From contig JACONQ010000006.1 in assembly GCA_014281115.1 (NCBI GenBank), positions 3,720,001-3,784,000 of the forward strand: 64,000 nt of DNA. Direction: 5' to 3'. This DNA is from Laburnicola sp. R22_1. Lineage: Eukaryota > Ascomycota > Dothideomycetes > Pleosporales > Didymosphaeriaceae. The notes under the pieces are model-generated. The model saw only the letters and a list, made by a program, of their open reading frames with translations. It did no database searches and was not told the origin of the DNA. The translations under genes were made by a program, and so were the position numbers. Position 1 is the stretch's first letter. Each line of letters starts with the position of its first letter. Shown here in pieces: positions 57,177 to 64,000 of the stretch.

Positions 57177-60100
57177 TCCCAGGGCGTTAATAATATCCAG
57201 CCCTCTATGTCGTTTTTATTTTAGATTTGTTAGTAACGAAATATTTGTTCCTCTGCATAGATATAGGTACATAGGCTCTATATTATTAACTTTAAGAGGT
57301 CGGTATTATTAGGTTCCTATAGGCTAATAGAGCTAAAATTTAAGTATGTTATTTAGCGCAGTAGGTTGTATTATGCAACTTATTTTCGCGTATAGGACGC
57401 GTGTAGTTAAGGATATTAGGGTTTAGTGTTCGTGGTTAGAATTAAGCTAGTAAGGCCGCGAGGATGCAGCGAACGTTAACCGTCCGGAGTTAGAGGATGT
57501 TCCAAGATAATAAGTCGCAACCACGAAATCCAAATATGCGTTTAGTCGCATAGTAGGATAGAGAAGGCTGGGGCCATATATAGTATACGTAGTAAATAAG
57601 GCTATAGAATTAATATATTTTATATATATAGCCGTTTCCTATTCGCGCGCACCTATAACCCATTATTATACTTGTTATTATTACCTATTATTAGCACTAG
57701 TCCGTCGCAAGCCATTCTATCGCCGCTATTATAGTAGAGAAACCTATTGCAGACAATTGTTTTAAGTATTTAGCTAAGTATTTATTACCTATATATTAAG
57801 AGTATAGGCACGTAGTGTTGCCTAGTTAGGTAGCAAGTTATTTATAGCGTGCTCACCCTATTAAACGCAAGTAGGCTAAATTAATAGTAGATAAGGTCCG
57901 CAGCTAGGCCAGATTAATTAAGTATGCTAGCGAATTAGAGGTGTCTAGTCAGATTATTAAGCCTATATAGCAGTTACTAGTATATATAGACGGGTTAATA
58001 TATTATATTAAGCCAAAGTATTACTATTAGATATTCTAAAGCGAGCGTGTAATAAAGAACTATTAGAGAGACGCCTATAATTAGTTGCTAATAGACAAAG
58101 GTGGCTGTCTAAGTTAATTAGAGGCGAAGAAGATACGCGACTATATTAGCAATAGTTCCCAAATTGTTTATTACTAGCAATTTTTTGTCTAGGGCTAGGG
58201 TTTACAGTATTTCGAGATGCGGCAGCCTAGCAAAGGCGGCCCCAACACTGTACTTATAGACGGTAATATAGTATAGGCGCAGGTAGGCAAGCAGATAGCC
58301 AAGGCGTGGGAGAATATTAAGAGGCGGGCGCAGAACACTATTTAAGACAGTAAAAGAGACAAGATAAACCTATAGTTAGAGCGAACGTAGTAGCTGCTAT
58401 ATTTAGTAGGCATAAAGAGGCATAATTTATTAGCGTGCGTTAAAGAGCCTATTATTAATACTAATTCTAGAAAAGACAAGGAGGCAGAGCTAGTAAAAGC
58501 AGCGATTTGGGCGGCTATAGATAGGTTAGCGCAGTTTAGCTAGGCGTCTGTTATTCACTATATTAGCGTATTTGTGCGATTAGAGGCAATCTAGATAGAG
58601 AAGCACTAGACGCGGTTCTAGCTATTATAGCTATATATAGACAAGGAGGCTATTATTAAGCACGCGCGGCTATAGTAGTAAATGTTAATATTTTTTGCAC
58701 GCACGCAGAAGAAGTATATATAAAAGAGCTCCTAATATTAGTTTACGCGCCGACAGTAGAAGGCATAGAAGGTATTAGTCTAATAGGCAGAGAGGCAAGT
58801 AGAGGAAAAGGCGGCAGAAGAAAAAAAAGAAGAAGAAGAAGAAGAAGTAGAAGAAGAGATAGGGGATAGGGATAAGAAGATAATAGAGAAGTTAACAAAG
58901 GACGTAGATAAGTTAATAGAGAAGGAAGACGCTAGGGAGAAGCAGTGTTAGGCAGAAGGTGCTAAGCGCAGCAAGCCTAAGAAGTTATTAAAAATCTAGA
59001 AGGCGTGTTTAGAGTTTTATATTGCGTTATTAAACTAGTCTATTATGCGTAAGAAGTACGACAGCCTGTTAGTGTGTACGTTAGTAGTGTTGGGCGTTAA
59101 AGAGGATAGGTAGAAGGGCCCTAAGTAATATTTATTAATATTATTAGTAGTTATTAAAGTGGCCCGTTTTATAGTTATATAATAGGCGTTAGAGTTATCT
59201 AAGCTATTAAATAAGAATAAGGACGAGTTCGACAATAACAGCACGTACGAGAGCAATAGCAGCCGCCCGCGCCCGCGCTGGCCTAAGGGGAGTTTGCAGT
59301 TTGTGTAGAAGATAATAGACAAGTTTATAGTGCGAGGCAGCCACGGACCTATATAGTAGATATTAGATTTGCGAATATATAGATTAAAGATTTATTATAA
59401 TATAATATTGCGCAGCCATATTAAGTAGATAGGCGGGGACGAGTTATTGTATAAGGGGTTGCAGTTTAATATAGCCTAGTTCTATAGTATAGTATATAGG
59501 TTAGCAACTAAAAGCTAGTAGTTATTAGTAGAGGAGTTAATATTTAGCACTAGCAAGGCTGCCAATTCTATACCTAGCGTCCTATAGGAGAGCATACAAG
59601 ACAACCCAACTAATAAGTAGCCTAGATAGAATTTTTTTAAAGGACTATCGCACTCGCATACCCGTAGATAGAAAGAGGTAGTTGTTTAAGCGGGTAAGAA
59701 GAGATGCTAGTATCTAGAACAGGTTTATAAAGCTAGAAACGCATTTAGGAATAGACTAAAAGGCTATTAAGTAGTATATAGGGCGTATTATTAAGTTCTA
59801 GAAGAAGTTGGCTATATTAATACATATTATAGGCGGACAGCCAGTAAGAGGACTAGAAATAATAAGTGTCCAGCATAGCAATACTATAAAAGGGGGCACT
59901 ATAATATATTTATTAAGAATAGTATAGTAGTGCTTATAATGCATTACTATAAGAGATATAATATTAGTAGTAATATTAAGATTATTTATTAATATTTACT
60001 ATATAAGGTAGGCAAGTTAGTAGTGTTATATATATAGTTAGTGTTGCCGTTCTAGTAGTAGTTAGAGGCGTTAGTATGGAAAAAGGAGAGCGTATTATTA

Positions 60101-60769
60101 TATATATGGCCAGCGGACCCTAATAGACGCAAGTAGACAATAGAGAGGTTATAGGAGGCGTTAAAGCGTAAGAGCCAAATTAGAATAGGATAGAAATTAA
60201 TAATTACTATATGCTGCGAGATTGCCATTAGTATAAGCTGGCAATTTTTACGTAGATTTGCAGTATTTTAGACAAAAGAGAAAGATAAGAATAAAGAGTA
60301 GAATAAGAAGAATATAGGCGCGTTAATTGCTAATAAGTAGGCAGAATATACCACGTATATTATAGAATTAATATACGCGTAAGGAATTATAAAGTAAGCT
60401 AGGGCGGTAGCAAATAAGTAATAGTAGTTTCGGATGTTAAGCATATATTAGCATTAATTTTTAGAGTTCTAAGATAATATAGAGGAGACGACAAGTAAGA
60501 AGTAAAAGAGAGCGCTGTTTAAGAGCAAAGCGGACAAGGCGAGGATTAATTAATAGGGGCAATTAAGAATAATAGACATAATAGCGTAGTTAAAGTAGAT
60601 AATAAATAGAATAGCAAAGTTCTGTAGCGTGCAAAAAGAAGCTATTAACGCTATTATTATAAGTAAGAGCCCTATTATGGCCATAGTACTAATAGGTAGT
60701 AGGAAGAGTTTATTATTTATATTGCCGGCGTGGGTAAAGTAGGGTAGGACTACTATTATTATAATTCTA
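57177..60769 (+). pseudogene. telomere-linked helicase copy T3 with leader, 3' truncated
   Basis: Begins with a leader TCCCAGGGCGTTAATAATATC shared with T4 and T5, about 0.5 kb before the coding part. Coding blocks are VLPSQVASYL-RAHP (about 57817-57857, where Gln is now a stop), LEVSSQIIKPI, NTIQDSKRDKI (about 58333-58370), VFVRLEAI (about 58568), the linker (58800-58930) and the P-loop region (about 60690). It is cut at ATAATTCTAT, in the helicase strand just after motif I. It lacks the DECH box and all downstream motifs. Confidence 0.82.
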
Positions 60770-62143
60770 TCCTAGGGCGTTAATAATATCTAGCCCTCTA
60801 TGTCGTTTTTATTTTAGATTTATTAGTAATAAAACATTTATTTCTCTGCGTAGATATAGATATATAGGCTCTATATTATTAACTTTAAGAGGTTAGTATT
60901 ATTAGATTTCTATAGACTAATAGAGCTAAAATTTAAGTATGTTATTTAGCGTAGTAGGTTGTATTATACAACTTATTTTCGCGTATAGGACGTGTGTAGT
61001 TAAGAATATTAGGGTTTAGTATTCGTGGTTAGGGTTAAGCTAGTAAGGCCGCGAGAATATAGTAAATATTAACTATTTGGGGTTAGAGAACGTTTCGAGA
61101 TAATAAGTCATAACTACGAAATCCAAATATGCGTTTAGTTATATAGTAGAATAGAGGAGACTAGGACTATATATAGTATGCGTAGTAAATAAGACCGTAG
61201 AATTAATATATTTTATATATATAGCTGTTTTCTATTCGCGCGCACCTATAACCCGTTATTATACCTATTATTGTTATTTATTATTAGCACTAGTCTGCCG
61301 CAAGCCATTCTATCGCCACTATTATAGCAGAGAAACCTATTACAGACGATTATTTTAAGCATTTAGCTAAGTATTTATTGTCTATATATTAAGAGTGTAG
61401 GCACGTAGTGTTGCCTAGTTAGGTAGCAAGTTATTTATAGCATGCCCACCCTATTAGATATAAGTAGACTAAATTAATAGTAGATAAAGTTCGTAGCTAG
61501 GCTAGATTAATTAAGTATACTAGTAAATTAGAGGTGCCTAGCTAGATTATTAAGTCTATATAGCAGTTACTAGTGTATATAAATAGATTAATATATTAAA
61601 TTAAGCTAAAGTATTACTATTAGATATTCTAAAGCGAGCGCGTAATAAAGAACCATTAGAGAGACGTCTATAATTAGTTGCTAACAGACAAAGGTGGCTG
61701 TCTAAGTTAATTAGAGGCGAAGAAGATACATAACCGCATTAGTAATAGTTCCTAGATTGTCTATTACTAGCGATTTTTTATTTAGGGCTAGGGTTCGCAG
61801 TATTTTAAGGTGTGGCAGCCTAGCGAAGGCGGCCCTAACACCGTACCTATAGATAGTAACGCAGCATGGGTGCAGGTAGGCAAGTAAATAGCCAAGGCGT
61901 AAGAGAATATTAAGAGGCGAGTGCAAAACACTATTTAAGACGGCGAAAGAGACAAGGTAAACCTATAGTTAGAGCGAACGTAGTAGCTGCTATATTTAGT
62001 AGGTATAGAGAGGCCTAATTTGTTAGCGTGCGTTAAATAGCCTATTACTAACGCTAATTCTAGAAAAGACGAGGAGGCAAAGCTAGTAAAAGCAGCGATT
62101 TGGGCGGCTATGGATAGGTTAGCGCGGTTTAGCCAGGCGTCTA
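60770..62143 (+). pseudogene. telomere-linked helicase copy T4, strongly truncated
   Basis: Same leader as T3 (TCCTAGGGCGTTAATAATATC), then the N-terminal OrsD-like region and on to FSQAS (about 62130), where it is cut at GGCGTCTAT. Only about 1.37 kb is present: leader plus N-terminal third. Stops are RIP-type. Confidence 0.82.
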
Positions 62144-64000
62144 TCTTAGGGTATTAATAATATCTAGCCCTCTATATTATTTTTATTTTAGATTTATTAG
62201 TAATAAAATATTTGTTTCTTTGCGTAGATATAGGTATATAGGCTCTATATTATTAACTTTAAGAGGTTAGTGTTATTAGATTCCTATAGGCTAATAGAGC
62301 TAAAATTTAAGTATGTTATTTAGCATAGTAGGTTATATTATATAACTTATTTTCGCGTATAGAATGTATATAGTTAAGGATATTAGGGTTTAGTATTTAT
62401 AGTTAGGGTTAAGCTAGTAAGGCTGCGAGGATACAGCAAATGTTAACTATTTAGGGTTAGAGGACGTTCTAAGATAATAAGTCGCAACTATAAAATCTAA
62501 ATATGCGTTTAGTTATATAGTAGAATAGAGAAGACTAGGGCTGTATATAGTATACGTAGTAAATAAGGCTATAGAATTAATATATATTTTATATATAGCC
62601 GTTTCCTATCTGCGCGCATCTATAACTCGTTATTATACCTATTATTATTACCTATTATTAGCACTAGTCTGCTGTAAGCCATTCTATCGCCACTATTATA
62701 GTAGAAAAACCCATTACAAATAATTATTTTAAGTATTTAGCTAAGTATTTATTGCCTATATATTAAGAGTGCAGGCACGTAGTATTGTCTAGTTAGGTAG
62801 TAAGTTATTTACAGCGTGCCCACTCTATTAAATATAAGTAGGCCAAATTAATAGCAGATAAAGTCCGTAGCTAGACTAGATTAATTAAGTATAACAGCAA
62901 ATTAGAGATGCCCAGCCAGATTATTAAGTCTATATAGGAGTTACTAGTGTATATAGATAGGTTAATATATTAGATTAAGCCAAAGTATTACTATTAGATA
63001 TTTTAAAGCGAGCGCGTAGTAAAGAACTATTAGAAAAACGCCTATAATTAGTTGCTAATAGACAAAGGTGGCTATCTAAGTTAATTAGAGGCGAAGAAGA
63101 TACGTAACCGCATTAGTAATAGTTCCTAGATTATCTATTACTAGCAATTTTTTATCTAGGGCCAGAGTTCGTAGTATTTTAAGGTGCGACAGTCTAGCAA
63201 AGGCGGCCCTAATACTGTATCTATAGATAATAACGCAGCATGGGCGCAGATAGGTAAGTAGATAGCTAAGGCGTAGGAGAATATTAAGAGGCGAGCGCAG
63301 AACACTATCTAAGACAGCGAAAGAGACAAGGTAAACCTATAGTTAGAGTGGACATAGTGGCTACTATATTTAGTAGATATAGAGAGGCCTAATTTGTTAG
63401 TGTGCGTTAAAGAGCCTATTACTAATACTAATTCTAGGAAAGATAAGAAGGCAGAGCTAGTAGAAGTAACAATTTAGGCGGCTATAGATAGGTTAGCGCA
63501 GTTTAGCCAGACATCTATTATTCACTATATTAGCGTGTTTGTGCAATTAGAAGCAATCTAAATAGAGAAGCACTAGACGCAGTTCTAGCTATTGCAGCTA
63601 TATATAGATAAGGAGGCTATTATTAAGCACGCGTAGCTATAGTAATAAATATTAATATTTTTTACACGCACGCAGAAGGAGTATATATAAAAGAGCCCCT
63701 AATATTAATTTACGCGCTAGTAGTAGGAGGTATAAAAGGCATTAGTCTAATTAGCAAAGAGGCAAGGAGAGAAGGAGACGGCAGAAAAAGAAGAAAAAAA
63801 AGAAGAAAAAGAAGAAAAAGAAGAAGTGGAAGAAAAGATAAAGGATAGAGATAAGAAGATAATAGAGGAGTTAATAGAGGACATAGATAAGTTAATAGAG
63901 AAGGAAGACGCTAGAAAAAAGTATTATTAGGTAAAAGGTACTAAGCGTAGTAAGCCTAAGAAGTTATTAAAAATCCAGAAGGCGTGTTTAGAGTTTTATA
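62144..64000 (+). pseudogene. telomere-linked helicase copy T5, runs off the window
   Basis: Leader TCTTAGGGTATTAATAATATC (RIP-changed form), then the N-terminal region, VFVQLEAI (about 63535), the linker purine tract (63775-63840) and the start of the downstream conserved region, still open at the window end. Because it continues beyond 64000, its 3' end cannot be judged. Confidence 0.8.

Noticed and set aside
57177..57187. T5 leader start TCTTAGGGTA read as a telomere repeat at the unit boundary
   Set aside because: T3 and T4 have TCCCAGGGCG and TCCTAGGGCG at the same place, so the TTAGGG form in T5 is best explained by C-to-T mutation of a non-telomeric word.
49584..59322. Minus-strand frames of 66-95 codons inside helicase copies T2 and T3
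   Set aside because: They recur because the helicase copies recur. They are the antisense of the dead helicase coding strand, where RIP leaves fewer stops.

Overview
The window is from a filamentous ascomycete (Pezizomycotina; a Dothideomycete is my best guess). The signs are short introns of 48-57 bp, HET-domain and HET-NACHT-WD40 proteins, Tc1/mariner (pogo/Fot-like), hAT and Copia transposons, and strong C-to-T / G-to-A decay of the repeats at CpA/TpG sites, as in repeat-induced point mutation (RIP). It has two compartments: a gene-bearing part of balanced composition (1 to about 20.4 kb) and an AT-rich part with no intact gene (about 20.4-64 kb) that looks subtelomeric.

Gene-bearing part. 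A three-exon gene of unknown function (659-1522, +) converges on a gene for a secreted beta-propeller-like protein (1855-3789, -). From 4.6 to 20 kb the layout is nearly mirror-symmetric. Two almost identical 3.4-kb arms (4936-8338 and 11667-15071) lie in inverted orientation around a HET-domain gene (8794-10838, -). Each arm carries a decayed pogo transposon (2.13 kb, TA target duplication) inserted into the same 145-codon reading frame. Just outside the right arm is a 1412-residue HET-NACHT-WD40 NOD-like receptor (15127-19365, -) with 11 near-identical 42-residue WD repeats that vary at a few positions, like the Podospora het-e/het-d/het-r genes. The locus is therefore a candidate self/non-self recognition (heterokaryon incompatibility) island built among transposons.

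Transposon nest (about 19.8-35 kb). An old pogo-type transposase gene is cut by a hAT element (A, 20462-33736). A holds a 128-bp hAT MITE, a second copy of the same hAT (B, 22513-30725) and another pogo element (31390-33240). B is cut by a Copia retrotransposon (23785-28928). Target duplications support the order. With insertions removed, A and B are 3065 and 3064 bp.

Subtelomere-like part (35-64 kb). A second decayed hAT transposase (about 36.1-38.0 kb) is followed by six copies or fragments (T0-T5) of a gene resembling telomere-linked RecQ helicases (OrsD-like zinc-finger region, acidic/basic linker, RecQ core). All are full of stops. One (T2) is split by a minus-strand Copia element (50511-55993). 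T3-T5 form a head-to-tail array with intact 5' leaders and variable 3' truncation. Degenerate TTAGGG motifs lie before T1 and in the leaders of T3-T5.

Only four genes look intact: 659-1522, 1855-3789, 8794-10838 and 15127-19365. No tRNA, rRNA or CRISPR array was seen. All homology calls come from reading motifs by eye; no search was run.
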